Positions 46,353 through 54,570 of a stretch of DNA of 64,000 nt are shown here, in pieces; the first letter of the stretch is position 1; each line of letters begins with the position of its first letter. Below the pieces are notes generated by a model. It was given only the letters and a program-made list of their open reading frames with translations, was not told the origin of the DNA and did no database searches. This DNA comes from a virus. Made by a program: the position numbers and the translations under genes. The stretch lies in the IMG/VR virus record IMGVR_UViG_3300023199_000204, positions 62,001-126,000 of that record. One strand, 5' to 3'.

Positions 46353-47042
46353 ATGACAAAATACACTGAAGTAATATATCCTGAAGACAAAGGTAATACT
46401 TATCCAGATAAATATTTTAAACATATATGTGAAAATTATTTACTTAAAGATTTATATAACAAAAAGATTTTAGATATAGGGTGTGGAAAAGGCACAGCTA
46501 TGAATTATTTTTCAAAATATGGTCTTAATTCATTTGGAATTGATTGCCGAGATGAGGGTTTAGATAATTTTAAACTATGTAATATAGAAAATGAATCAAT
46601 TCCTTACCCAGACAATACTTTTGATATAGTATATAGTAAATCAGTAATAGAGCACGTTATTAATTCTGATAATTTTATTGATCAATCAATAAGAGTTTTA
46701 AAGCCTGGTGGTCTTTTCATATGTTTAACCCCTGACTGGGGATCACAATATAAATATTTTTGGGACGATTACACTCACGTAAAACCATTTACCAGGAAAT
46801 CATTACAAAATTTACTTTTAATTAAGAATTGCGTTGATGTTGAATGTAACTATTTTTATCAACTTCCTTTTTTATGGAAATATCCTAGGCTGGTGTTTAT
46901 ATCAAAAGTCATATCATTTTTATTTCCAGATGATTTGAAATGGAAAACAAAAGCACAAAGAAATACCGAAGATAGAAAGTTAATTAGATTTTCCAAAGAA
47001 AAAATGCTATTGGCTAGGGGATTTAAAGCAAATTATGAATAA
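46353..47042 (+). CDS. SAM-dependent methyltransferase
   Basis: 229 residues. KILDIGCGKGTAMNYFSKYG (motif I, about residue 39), FGIDCRDEGL, NTFDIVYSKSVIEHV and RVLKPGGLFICLTPDWGSQY are the full set of Methyltransf_11-type motifs. The C-terminal part (FYQLPFLWKYPRLVFI) is hydrophobic. Probably methylates a sugar or acceptor lipid in the same glycan pathway. Its 3' end overlaps the next SDR gene by 8 bases. Confidence 0.8.
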   Translation: MTKYTEVIYPEDKGNTYPDKYFKHICENYLLKDLYNKKILDIGCGKGTAMNYFSKYGLNSFGIDCRDEGLDNFKLCNIENESIPYPDNTFDIVYSKSVIEHVINSDNFIDQSIRVLKPGGLFICLTPDWGSQYKYFWDDYTHVKPFTRKSLQNLLLIKNCVDVECNYFYQLPFLWKYPRLVFISKVISFLFPDDLKWKTKAQRNTEDRKLIRFSKEKMLLARGFKANYE

Positions 47043-47757
47043 CTTATTTTCTGTAAAAGACAAGGTCGTAATTATTACTGGCGGTGCGAGAGGAAACGGT
47101 TTAGCATTAACAGAAGGTTTTAGGGCTCACGGAGCTATAGTTTACTCCTGTGATATTTTAAATAAAAATAAAAAAGATCCTAATCATTTTATTTTTAATA
47201 TAAAAGACGTATATAGTCTAGCAAAATTTGTTGATCAAGTATATGAAAATGAAAAACACATAGATGTATTAATTAATAATGCTGGCGTTACAAATAGCGG
47301 ATATACCGATAGTGCTTGGGATGAAACTTATCAAATAAACTTAAAATCACTTTTTAATATTACTAGATTGTGCTTAAAATATATGGTTCAAAAAACCCGA
47401 GGCTCTATAATAAATATTACTAGTTTAAACGCAGAGGTTTCTTTTCCAAATAATCCTTCCTATATAGCTACAAAGGGAGCTATTAAGCAGCTTACCAAAG
47501 CAATTGCCAGAGATTATGGCAAATATAATATACGGGCAAATAATTTAGGTCCAGGCTATATCATTACAGATATGACGGCAACCAGTTATAAAAACGAGGA
47601 AATTAGGACTAATAGGGCTAATAGAACAATGCTTGGAAGATGGGGTTGTTCAGAAGATTTGGTTGGTCCGGCAATATTCTTAGCTTCTAGGGCCTCTTCT
47701 TATATTACTGGAGAAGACATATATGTAGATGGCGGATGGCTAGCGAAGGGAGAATAA
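47035..47757 (+). CDS. Short-chain dehydrogenase/reductase
   Basis: 240 residues. VVIITGGARGNGLALTEGFR (NAD-binding), LINNAGVTNSG, NITSLNAEVSFPNNPSYIAT with KGAI (catalytic Ser-Tyr-Lys), NNLGPGYIITDM and the C-terminal ITGEDIYVDGGW are textbook classical SDR features, closest in style to FabG/gluconate dehydrogenase-like proteins. It is complete. Its role in the nonulosonate block is unknown. Confidence 0.85.
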   Translation: MNNLFSVKDKVVIITGGARGNGLALTEGFRAHGAIVYSCDILNKNKKDPNHFIFNIKDVYSLAKFVDQVYENEKHIDVLINNAGVTNSGYTDSAWDETYQINLKSLFNITRLCLKYMVQKTRGSIINITSLNAEVSFPNNPSYIATKGAIKQLTKAIARDYGKYNIRANNLGPGYIITDMTATSYKNEEIRTNRANRTMLGRWGCSEDLVGPAIFLASRASSYITGEDIYVDGGWLAKGE

Positions 47758-47759
47758 AT

Positions 47760-48374
47760 TTGAAAGATTTTAAAAAATATATAAAAGCTCATATTAAAAA
47801 TAGTTTGTCAATACTAAATAAGGTTAAAAAAGAATGTAATAAAGATATATGTAAAGCTATAGATATAATCCTTAATTCATTATTAGCGGGGAACAAATTA
47901 ATGTTATGTGGAAATGGTGGAAGTGCCGCTGATTGTCAACATATGGCTGCTGAATTCATAAGCTCATTCTCTAAAAATATAAATAGAAAGGGTATTCCTG
48001 CAATAGCATTAACAACAGATACTTCAATTTTAACGGCATATTCTAATGATTTTGGATATGATGGTGTTTTTAAAAGACAAGTTGAAACTTTAGGAAAACC
48101 AGGTGATGTTTTGTTAGGAATAAGTACCAGTGGAAACTCAAAAAATATCATTCTAGCTTTGGAGGCTGCGTCTAACATTGGGATTAAAAGAATATCACTT
48201 ACTGGAAAAGATGGAGGCTTGGTTAAAAATGTTTCAGAAGTATGTATAAAAGTCCCTAGTTCGGACACTATGTATATACAAGAATGTCATTTAACAATAG
48301 AACATATAATATGTGCTATGGTTGAAGAGAAAATAGTAAATAATAAAAATTTTCTTATCAAGGGAGTTATATAA
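47760..48374 (+). CDS. SIS-domain sugar isomerase, GmhA-like
   Basis: About 204 residues from TTG at 47760, preferred to the ATG at 47736 because AAGGGAGA lies at proper spacing before the TTG while the ATG has no clear site and lies inside the SDR gene. MLCGNGGSAADCQHMAAEFI, ALTTDTSILTAYSNDFGY, GISTSGNSKNIILALEAA and the C-terminal ECHLTIEHIICAMVEE match sedoheptulose-7-phosphate isomerase. It could feed a heptose pathway or a related ketose/aldose conversion. It is the last complete gene of the block bounded by direct repeats. Confidence 0.85.
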   Translation: MKDFKKYIKAHIKNSLSILNKVKKECNKDICKAIDIILNSLLAGNKLMLCGNGGSAADCQHMAAEFISSFSKNINRKGIPAIALTTDTSILTAYSNDFGYDGVFKRQVETLGKPGDVLLGISTSGNSKNIILALEAASNIGIKRISLTGKDGGLVKNVSEVCIKVPSSDTMYIQECHLTIEHIICAMVEEKIVNNKNFLIKGVI

Positions 48375-48442
48375 TGAAAGTTAATAAAGACTATACTTGG
48401 AGAGATCTTAAGGTTATTGTAAAACACGAAATATGGAGTTAA
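48374..48442 (+). pseudogene. C-terminal remnant of a GT2 glycosyltransferase (right direct repeat)
   Basis: A 22-codon frame MKVNKDYTWRDLKVIVKHEI is closely related to the end of the GT2 at 40373 (VNKDHTWGDTKVIVKHETW), at DNA level too. It has a GGGAG ribosome site contributed by the GmhA-like gene and could be translated, but is too short to act as an enzyme. It directly precedes an HNH fusion gene. Confidence 0.75.
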
Positions 48443-48445
48443 ATA

Positions 48446-49675
48446 ATGCACGAGAAAAAATGTTCTAAATGTAAAAATATATTAGATTTTTCTAATTTTA
48501 GTAAAAGTACATCTCGTGGGGGTGATAAATTTAGTCTTAGCTATTATTGTAAATCTTGTGTAAGTGAATATAATAAAGAAAAAAATGTTTATAAAAACTA
48601 TTATATAAAAAATAAAAAGGCATGCTTAGAAAAGTGTAAAAGATGGAGAGAAAAAAATATAGAGTATAGGAGAGAATACGATAGAGAATATAGTAAAAAA
48701 AATATAAAGAAAAAGCTAGCATATAAAAAAAAAAAGTATAGAGAAGATGAAACATATCGGCTCAAAGAAAATCTACGCTCTTCCCTGCAGCGTGCTTTTA
48801 AAACTCAAAATACACAAAAAATGTTTTTATCTAAAACTTATGGAATAAATTATGATGAAATAATTAATTATCTTGGACCAAAACCAGAGAGTAATTATGA
48901 AATAGACCATATATTACCTTGTTCATCTTTTAATCATAATAACCCTATGGAAATATGGATGTGTTGGAATAAAGACAATTTTCAATGGCTTCCATTAACA
49001 GAAAATCGTAGGAAAAATAACTACTATAATGATGAATATTATTTAAAATATTATAAAGAAAAAGCAAATATATATGTAAAAAATAATTTTGAGAACTTAA
49101 CTTCTAAATTACATTTAGGATGCAGCAATGTATATTTAGAAAATTATCTAAATATAGACATCAATCCAACATATTATTCTGGTTTTGTAGAGCAAAATTT
49201 TATTGAAAATGTTAAAACTAATTTTAATAATTATTATAGATATGATTTTTGTAAAGGTCCAGAATATTCAGTGGTAGATGTTGGGGCAGACATTAGCAAA
49301 CATATTCCCATTGATAGTAATACTTGTGATGAAGTTGTGATGCTTCACGTTTTGGAACATTTTCCTAAATATGTTGTAGGAAATGTTTTAGATGAAATAA
49401 ACAGAGTTTTAAAATATGGTGGGGTATTTGTTGTAGGAGTTCCAGATATTATTGAAACTTCAAAATTACTTTTAAAAGCGTCTACTCCCGAGGAAGAAAA
49501 CTGGGCATTAAGGCTAATTGATGGTTCCCAACGTAATGAATGGAGTCATCATTTTATGAGTTTCAGTAAAAAGAGTTTAATTAGATTATTAGAAGAACAC
49601 GGGTTTGGAGAGTTTGAAGATTTACCTAATATAAACTTTTATCCTGCTGTTCATTTGAAAGCAAGGAAGTTATAA
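48446..49675 (+). CDS. HNH endonuclease-methyltransferase fusion
   Basis: 409 residues in one uninterrupted frame. Residues 1-200 are an HNH homing endonuclease: an N-terminal zinc ribbon (KKCSKCKNILDFSNFSKSTS, then YCKSC), a long basic region, then LRSSLQRAFK, NYEIDHILPCSSFNHNNP and DNFQWLPLTENRRKNN. From about 215, KLHLGCSNVYLENYLNIDIN begins a class I methyltransferase with CDEVVMLHVLEHFPKYVVGN and EINRVLKYGGVFVVGVPDI. The join falls where a stand-alone methyltransferase would have its start codon. One CATG lies in the HNH half, none in the methyltransferase half. Confidence 0.85.
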   Translation: MHEKKCSKCKNILDFSNFSKSTSRGGDKFSLSYYCKSCVSEYNKEKNVYKNYYIKNKKACLEKCKRWREKNIEYRREYDREYSKKNIKKKLAYKKKKYREDETYRLKENLRSSLQRAFKTQNTQKMFLSKTYGINYDEIINYLGPKPESNYEIDHILPCSSFNHNNPMEIWMCWNKDNFQWLPLTENRRKNNYYNDEYYLKYYKEKANIYVKNNFENLTSKLHLGCSNVYLENYLNIDINPTYYSGFVEQNFIENVKTNFNNYYRYDFCKGPEYSVVDVGADISKHIPIDSNTCDEVVMLHVLEHFPKYVVGNVLDEINRVLKYGGVFVVGVPDIIETSKLLLKASTPEEENWALRLIDGSQRNEWSHHFMSFSKKSLIRLLEEHGFGEFEDLPNINFYPAVHLKARKL

Positions 49676-50673
49676 TGAAAATAAATAATACTGATAAAAT
49701 TTTGGTGACTGGCGGACGAGGCTTTCTTGGAAAGCACGTTGTTCAAGAATTGAAAAATAGGGGCTATGAAGATATAACTATTGCGCCTCCAAGTTCTCAA
49801 TTAGATTTAAGAAACAAAGATTTAGTTGAAGGATATTTTCAGGCATTAAAGCCTGATGGAGTAATTCATTTGGCAGCTTTCTGCGGTGGAATTGGAAAAA
49901 ATCAAGAAAACCCGAACAAAATGTTGAGAGATAATATAAGTATTAATATGAATGTTCTTGATTCATTTAGAAATACTGGTGGAAAACTTGTTGCCGTTGG
50001 CTCTGTTTGTTCTTACCCTAAAAACTGTCCTGTGCCTTTTAAAGAAGAAGATTTGTTTTCAGGATTTCCAGAGGAAACTAATTCTCCTTACGGCATAGCG
50101 AAAAGAGTTATGCTTATGGATATGTTGTCTTATGGTAATAAATGGTATAAAGGTAGAGAGGTGTTTTTGATGCCTGCTAATCTTTATGGACCAGGAGATG
50201 GATTTTTTAAGGATGGGGCTCACGTAATTCCTGATATTATATCAAAAATACATACGACTATCGAAGCAAAAAAAGCATATCAGGCAACTCATCCTGGCGA
50301 TAAGTATAAATATAATTATCTTGAATGTTGGGGTGATGGAAGTCCAACTAGAGAATTCCTATATGTCCAGGACGCAAGCAGAGCCATTGTGGCGGCTTTG
50401 GAGAAGGCAGATGATGTTGGACCATATAATATTGGAAACGGCGTTGAGACGAGTATTAAAGAGCTTGTGGAGAAAATTGCTGAAATTATGAAGTTTGATG
50501 GAGAAATAAGGTGGGACGCAAATAAGCCAAATGGTCAGCCAAAAAGATGTTTGAATGTTAATAAAGCAAAAGAAGCATTTGGTTTTAAAGCAGAAGTTGA
50601 TTTAGATTTAGGATTAAATGAAACAATTTTATGGTTCAAAGAATTAGTAAAAGGAAAAATTAAAAAGGATTAA
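49675..50673 (+). CDS. fcl: GDP-L-fucose synthase-like epimerase/reductase
   Basis: 332 residues, starting in a TAATG overlap. ILVTGGRGFLGKHVVQEL (NADP motif), VIHLAAFCGGIGKNQENPNK, VGSVCSYPKNCPVPFKEEDL, NSPYGIAKRVML (Tyr and Lys) and PANLYGPGDGF match Fcl/WcaG. The final CLNVNKAKEAFGF is also typical. It uses the product of the Gmd-like enzyme encoded next. An epimerase/reductase for a related GDP-deoxysugar is possible. Confidence 0.9.
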   Translation: MKINNTDKILVTGGRGFLGKHVVQELKNRGYEDITIAPPSSQLDLRNKDLVEGYFQALKPDGVIHLAAFCGGIGKNQENPNKMLRDNISINMNVLDSFRNTGGKLVAVGSVCSYPKNCPVPFKEEDLFSGFPEETNSPYGIAKRVMLMDMLSYGNKWYKGREVFLMPANLYGPGDGFFKDGAHVIPDIISKIHTTIEAKKAYQATHPGDKYKYNYLECWGDGSPTREFLYVQDASRAIVAALEKADDVGPYNIGNGVETSIKELVEKIAEIMKFDGEIRWDANKPNGQPKRCLNVNKAKEAFGFKAEVDLDLGLNETILWFKELVKGKIKKD

Positions 50674-50676
50674 TTA

Positions 50677-51654
50677 ATGAAAAAAACAGCGTTAATAATT
50701 GGCGTATGCGGTCAAGCGGGTTCATATTTAGCAGAGTTTTTACTAGAAAAAGACTATCGTGTTGTGGGAGTAATGAGACGAAATGCGACCGCTGATCTTG
50801 GAAACGCCACACATTTAGAGAATGATATTGAAATTGTTGAAGGAGACATTACTGATTTTAGCAGTATATTGAAAATTATTCAACTAACCCGTCCTCAAGA
50901 ACTATATTCATTGGCAGCACAGTCTCACGTTAAAACAAGTTTTGATCAGCCAATTGCTTCTGTAAATATTAATTTACTTGGTGTGGTTAACATACTTGAA
51001 TCTGTTAAAACTTTGGGGTATTCTACAAGAATTGCCCAAGCATCGACTTCTGAATTATGGGGAGCAACTGCTCCACCACATAATGAAGATAGTTATATGG
51101 CTCCAAGGAGCCCTTATGCTATTGCCAAACTTGGTGCCCATTGGTTTGTTAAAATGTATCGGGAAGCATATGGGATGTATGCTTGTAATGCTATTATTCA
51201 TAACTATGAAAGCCCTAGGCGTGGTCCGAAGTTTGTAACTCGTAAAATTACATTAGGAGTTGCCGAATGTTTAAAAGACCCAGACTTTAGGCTTAAGCTT
51301 GGTAATATAAAAGCAAAAAGGGATTGGTCACACGCAAAAGATATGGTCCGTGGTTGGTGGACGATGCTTCAACAGCCAGAGCCAGATGATTTTGTATTTG
51401 GTTCTGGTCAAATGAGGAGCGTGGAAGAATTTTTAGAAAAAGCATTTTCAATTGTCGAATTAGATTGGCAAGACAAAGTAGATATAGATAGGTTCCATAT
51501 GCGACCACTTGAAGTGGATGCCCTATGTGCCGATACATCGAAAGCAAAGGAAATATTGAACTGGGAGCCAGAGATAAGTTTTGATGAGCTGGTGGAAGAA
51601 ATGGTTAAATCAGATTGTAAATTATTGGGAGTAGGTAGTGAAAATTATAAATAG
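50677..51654 (+). CDS. gmd: GDP-mannose 4,6-dehydratase
   Basis: 325 residues. ALIIGVCGQAGSYLAEFLLE, YSLAAQSHVKTSFDQPIASV, QASTSELWGATAPPHNEDSY, SPYAIAKLGAHWFVKMYREA, NYESPRRGPKFVTRKIT and IKAKRDWSHAKDMVRGWW are Gmd signatures; catalytic Thr-Ser-Glu, Tyr and Lys are present. It makes GDP-4-keto-6-deoxymannose, which the upstream Fcl-like enzyme converts to GDP-L-fucose. Its end overlaps the first of four small paralogues. Confidence 0.95.
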   Translation: MKKTALIIGVCGQAGSYLAEFLLEKDYRVVGVMRRNATADLGNATHLENDIEIVEGDITDFSSILKIIQLTRPQELYSLAAQSHVKTSFDQPIASVNINLLGVVNILESVKTLGYSTRIAQASTSELWGATAPPHNEDSYMAPRSPYAIAKLGAHWFVKMYREAYGMYACNAIIHNYESPRRGPKFVTRKITLGVAECLKDPDFRLKLGNIKAKRDWSHAKDMVRGWWTMLQQPEPDDFVFGSGQMRSVEEFLEKAFSIVELDWQDKVDIDRFHMRPLEVDALCADTSKAKEILNWEPEISFDELVEEMVKSDCKLLGVGSENYK

Positions 51655-51919
51655 TGGATTTGAAATTGGAGACAAAATAAAACATACTAAAGAATACATA
51701 GAGTGTTGTACTAATAAAAACTATAATGCTTCAGACATATTTATAGTTTACGATGTCCTTTTTTCCAGAGGTTATGAAAAATTAACAATTTGTTTTCAAG
51801 ATTCGTGGGCAATAAAAAATAATAAACACTATTCAGTTGATATTTCCTATGATAGAAAATTTTATCAGAAAGTAAATTATAAATATTTTCAAGAAAAAGT
51901 ATTTGAAAAGGTGAATTAA
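51638..51919 (+). CDS. Tandem small paralogue 1 (unknown family)
   Basis: 93 residues starting at GTG (GGGAGTAG upstream), overlapping the gmd end by 17 bases. VKIINSGFEIGDKIKHTKEY opens the protein, with IFIVYDVLFSRGYEKLTICF in the middle and VFEKVN at the end. The same plan recurs in the next three genes: an 'N..F.IGD.I..TKE' start, a central 'vYDv..R..K.T.lC..D' strand pair, a 'y.vDl' strand and a terminal 'VFER(L/V)K'. It suggests a small all-beta (SH3/KOW-like) fold. Function unknown. Confidence 0.6.
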   Translation: MKIINSGFEIGDKIKHTKEYIECCTNKNYNASDIFIVYDVLFSRGYEKLTICFQDSWAIKNNKHYSVDISYDRKFYQKVNYKYFQEKVFEKVN

Positions 51920-52255
51920 ATGAAAATACTTAATACTTTTGCTTTTAAAATAGGTGATAGAATTAAATTTACAAAAGAATTTATGGAGTTTTTCTATCCA
52001 GGAATTCACGGACCTGGTAGAGCCATATATTTAATAAATGAGATAAAACAAATGAGGAAGTCTGTAAAAAAGGTTAATCCTAATTGTAAAAAGGGTCATA
52101 TATATTTATATATATATGATATAACTCACGGTAATAACAATAACAGCAAAATAAATGAAATAACATTTTATTTATATCCAAACAACACCCTTGCCTATGG
52201 ATCTGAATTTAAAGGGAAAGTATTTAAAGGGAAAGTATTTGAGAGGGTAAAATGA
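51920..52255 (+). CDS. Tandem small paralogue 2 (unknown family)
   Basis: 111 residues. MKILNTFAFKIGDRIKFTKE and the ending KGKVFERVK tie it to its neighbours, while the middle diverges (lysine- and tyrosine-rich, GHIYLYIYDITHG). An in-frame 15-base duplication at 52211-52240 doubles KGKVF near the C-terminus. It starts directly after the previous stop and overlaps the next gene by 4 bases. Function unknown. Confidence 0.55.
   Translation: MKILNTFAFKIGDRIKFTKEFMEFFYPGIHGPGRAIYLINEIKQMRKSVKKVNPNCKKGHIYLYIYDITHGNNNNSKINEITFYLYPNNTLAYGSEFKGKVFKGKVFERVK
52211..52240 (+). repeat. 15-bp tandem duplication in a small paralogue
   Basis: AAAGGGAAAGTATTT occurs twice back to back (52211-52225 and 52226-52240), adding five codons (KGKVF twice) in frame. 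It lies in the conserved C-terminal motif of the second paralogue, so the family's C-terminus tolerates length change. Confidence 0.85.
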
Positions 52256-52572
52256 AAATATTAAACACAAATTCAAATTTACCATTTAAAATTGGTGATA
52301 AAATTATATATAATCCAAAATTAAAACATTGGGTTAAACATTCTGGAATTGTTAAGTGGAAAGATTTAATTGATAGAATAGACAAATTTAATAAAAACCC
52401 AAGAATTGTGGATGATATTCAAAGAGGCGGCGACTGCTACTATGTTTGTTTAAGAATTAATACCAAATTAGTAATTGGTCATACTATGTATCAGTTGGAT
52501 TTAAATGGAAGATCTTTAGAAACTATATGGAGAGCATTCCCTAATCCATTATTTGTGAGGCTTGAAAAATGA
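52252..52572 (+). CDS. Tandem small paralogue 3 (unknown family)
   Basis: 106 residues. MKILNTNSNLPFKIGDKIIY, the central YYVCLRINTKLVIGHTMYQL and the end PLFVRLEK fit the shared plan, though the TKE element is replaced by NPK. It overlaps both flanking genes by 4 bases. No catalytic residues stand out. Function unknown. Confidence 0.55.
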   Translation: MKILNTNSNLPFKIGDKIIYNPKLKHWVKHSGIVKWKDLIDRIDKFNKNPRIVDDIQRGGDCYYVCLRINTKLVIGHTMYQLDLNGRSLETIWRAFPNPLFVRLEK

Positions 52573-52865
52573 AAGTATTAAATAGTGATTTTGATGTTGG
52601 TAATATTGTTGTTTATACCAAAGAATATAAAAAATATCTTGTTGAAAATAAATCAACAATACTAAAGCCTTTGGAATTTTATGAACAGGAATTTACTGTT
52701 TATGATGTAATAAAATTTCGCAGAATGAAAATAACTAGATTGTGTTTAAAAGACGAAGATTTTCTTAAAAAAGATTTAGTATATACTGTGGATTTAAATC
52801 CAGCTGGGACTTCAGTTGTAGAAAGGAAAAAATTTTCTGGGCAGGTTTTTGAGAGGTTAAAATGA
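52569..52865 (+). CDS. Tandem small paralogue 4 (unknown family)
   Basis: 98 residues. MKVLNSDFDVGNIVVYTKEY, FTVYDVIKFRRMKITRLCLK with DEDFL, YTVDLNP and GQVFERLK make this copy, together with copy 1, the clearest member. It is coupled to the GT2 gene that follows. The four genes lie between gmd and a glycosyltransferase. A regulatory or glycan-binding role is possible but unsupported. Confidence 0.6.
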   Translation: MKVLNSDFDVGNIVVYTKEYKKYLVENKSTILKPLEFYEQEFTVYDVIKFRRMKITRLCLKDEDFLKKDLVYTVDLNPAGTSVVERKKFSGQVFERLK

Positions 52866-53647
52866 GCAAGGTTGGAATATATTCTCCAAGTTATAATGTC
52901 GATAAATATTTACCAGACCTAATTAGAAGCTTACAGGAACAGACATTTAAAGATTGGAAAGTTGCGATATTAGATGATGGTTCCACTGATAAGTCATATG
53001 AGGTTGTCAAGTCTTTATCTAAAACTGATGATAGGATTATTGTTGAAAAAAGACCAAATCACAATGGAAGAATAGGTTTTATAAAAAATGAAACAATAAA
53101 GCTTTTAGGAGATGTAGAATACTTATGTAGTGTTGATGCTGATGATATGATCACACCAAGAGCTTTAGAAACATTCGTTAATTTCCTTGATAAAAATAAA
53201 AATTATGGAGCAGCTTGCGGCAGCTTTGAATGTTTTAATGATGAAGGAAAAAAGTGGCAATTTAGTCACGTGGCAAATTCAAATGAGTTTAGTTCTGAAG
53301 TTTTATTAAAGTATATGTGTTTCTTTCCTATGAGATTTTATAGAAAAGAATGTTATGATGAAATTGGCGGCTATGATAATAATTTAACTTCAGCAATTGA
53401 TTATGATTTTGCTTTAAAACTAGATGAAAAATTTTTAATTAAAAGAATAAAATCTCCTATAAGTTATTTATATAGGCAACACAGTATTCAAATTTCTCAA
53501 AGAGAAAGGCCAGAGCAAAATAATAATGCTAAATTAGCTCTACAAAATGCTTTAAAGAGAAGGGGTTTAAAAGGAAAAGTTTTAAATGACACCCCTCCTT
53601 TTCAGATAAAATATGAGCAAAATAAGCATTTTATTTGGAGACCATAA
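52862..53647 (+). CDS. GT2 glycosyltransferase
   Basis: 261 residues. KVGIYSPSYNVDKYLPDLIR, WKVAILDDGSTDKSYEVVKS and YLCSVDADDMITPRALETFV give a canonical GT2 core with DD and DAD motifs. IGGYDNNLTSAIDYDFALKL supplies the catalytic Asp region. Closer to classical GT2 enzymes than the pair at 25074 and 40373. The donor could be GDP-fucose given the nearby Gmd/Fcl, but this is a guess. Confidence 0.9.
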   Translation: MSKVGIYSPSYNVDKYLPDLIRSLQEQTFKDWKVAILDDGSTDKSYEVVKSLSKTDDRIIVEKRPNHNGRIGFIKNETIKLLGDVEYLCSVDADDMITPRALETFVNFLDKNKNYGAACGSFECFNDEGKKWQFSHVANSNEFSSEVLLKYMCFFPMRFYRKECYDEIGGYDNNLTSAIDYDFALKLDEKFLIKRIKSPISYLYRQHSIQISQRERPEQNNNAKLALQNALKRRGLKGKVLNDTPPFQIKYEQNKHFIWRP

Positions 53648-54493
53648 ATGGAAAGAAAAAAAATATTTATTATTGGGTCGGCAGGATTTTTAATGTCGAA
53701 TTTTACAAGATATTTGTTATATAGAACAAAAGATTATGAAATAATAAGCGTTGATGATATAGGAACAATAGGGAAGAAAAAGCGGATATATTTTAATACT
53801 TTACACAAGTATTATCCTTCAGGGTTAAATAGAGAGTCATTAATTAATATTATTAAATTTGAAAATCCTGATATGATCATAAACGGATTATACAGTCCAA
53901 AACAATTGTTTAGCGAAATAATGTCATTTGATGTTAATAAAGTTTTATATTCCTTAGGCTATGGCGAAAAAACAATTCATATTGAAGGGAGAGACCATTA
54001 TGATGAAGCCTCAAATGTACTTGAGAAATCTGCGTCAAAGTTTATACTTAAATCTGGGGGAACTGTAATAAAAATACCAAATATTATAGGAATGCGAGAA
54101 GATAATGTTAGAGGATCAATAAGATTCACTATGTTTGATTTATTAAATAGCAAGCAAGATAGTAAAGCTATTATTAATGATACATATCCCACTGCTTATG
54201 CTGAAGATTTAGCATCATTAATTTGGTATGTAATGGAGAAAGAGATTAAGGGAAGCGTATTAATGCCAAAGTTAGGTGATATTAACACAATTGATATAGC
54301 ACACACTGTTAATGAGGTTTCTTTCAATAATGAAAAAGAAATACTAATGGTTGATGAAGGAGAAATTTTTCATACTGACTATGATGATCTTAAAAGTATA
54401 GATGGCTGGATTCCTGACTCAACTTCTATAGAGGATGTTATTAAAAACACAGTGGCGTGGTATAATAGTAATCCGTGGGCCTTATGGATGTAG
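53648..54493 (+). CDS. Divergent NAD-dependent epimerase/dehydratase
   Basis: 281 residues. FIIGSAGFLMSNFTRYLL is a Rossmann motif with an altered third glycine, and ISVDDIGTIGKKKRI and MIINGLYSPKQLF follow. The extended-SDR Tyr-x3-Lys is not clearly present: the region reads GRDHYDEASNVLEKSASKFI. The C-terminal TYPTAYAEDLASLIWYVME and DGWIPDSTSIEDVIKNTVAW match the epimerase tail. It may be a degenerate or altered-function epimerase. Its end overlaps the long reading of the following HNH frame. Confidence 0.7.
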   Translation: MERKKIFIIGSAGFLMSNFTRYLLYRTKDYEIISVDDIGTIGKKKRIYFNTLHKYYPSGLNRESLINIIKFENPDMIINGLYSPKQLFSEIMSFDVNKVLYSLGYGEKTIHIEGRDHYDEASNVLEKSASKFILKSGGTVIKIPNIIGMREDNVRGSIRFTMFDLLNSKQDSKAIINDTYPTAYAEDLASLIWYVMEKEIKGSVLMPKLGDINTIDIAHTVNEVSFNNEKEILMVDEGEIFHTDYDDLKSIDGWIPDSTSIEDVIKNTVAWYNSNPWALWM

Positions 54494-54570
54494 ATTTTTT
54501 CTTTTTCGATGTCATTAATAACTTAACAAATCGAGAAAAATTTTCAAGAAAAAAAAATAATGGAGAAAAA

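Noticed and set aside
50978-51238. Alternative + strand frame of 86 codons inside gmd
   Set aside because: Out-of-frame shadow of a fully conserved enzyme gene.
22811-54493. Region as a host capsule locus joined by misassembly
   Set aside because: Gene overlaps, strand, base composition and CATG depletion continue unchanged from tail genes through the sugar region to replication genes, and phage-type homing endonucleases run throughout. Read coverage would settle it.
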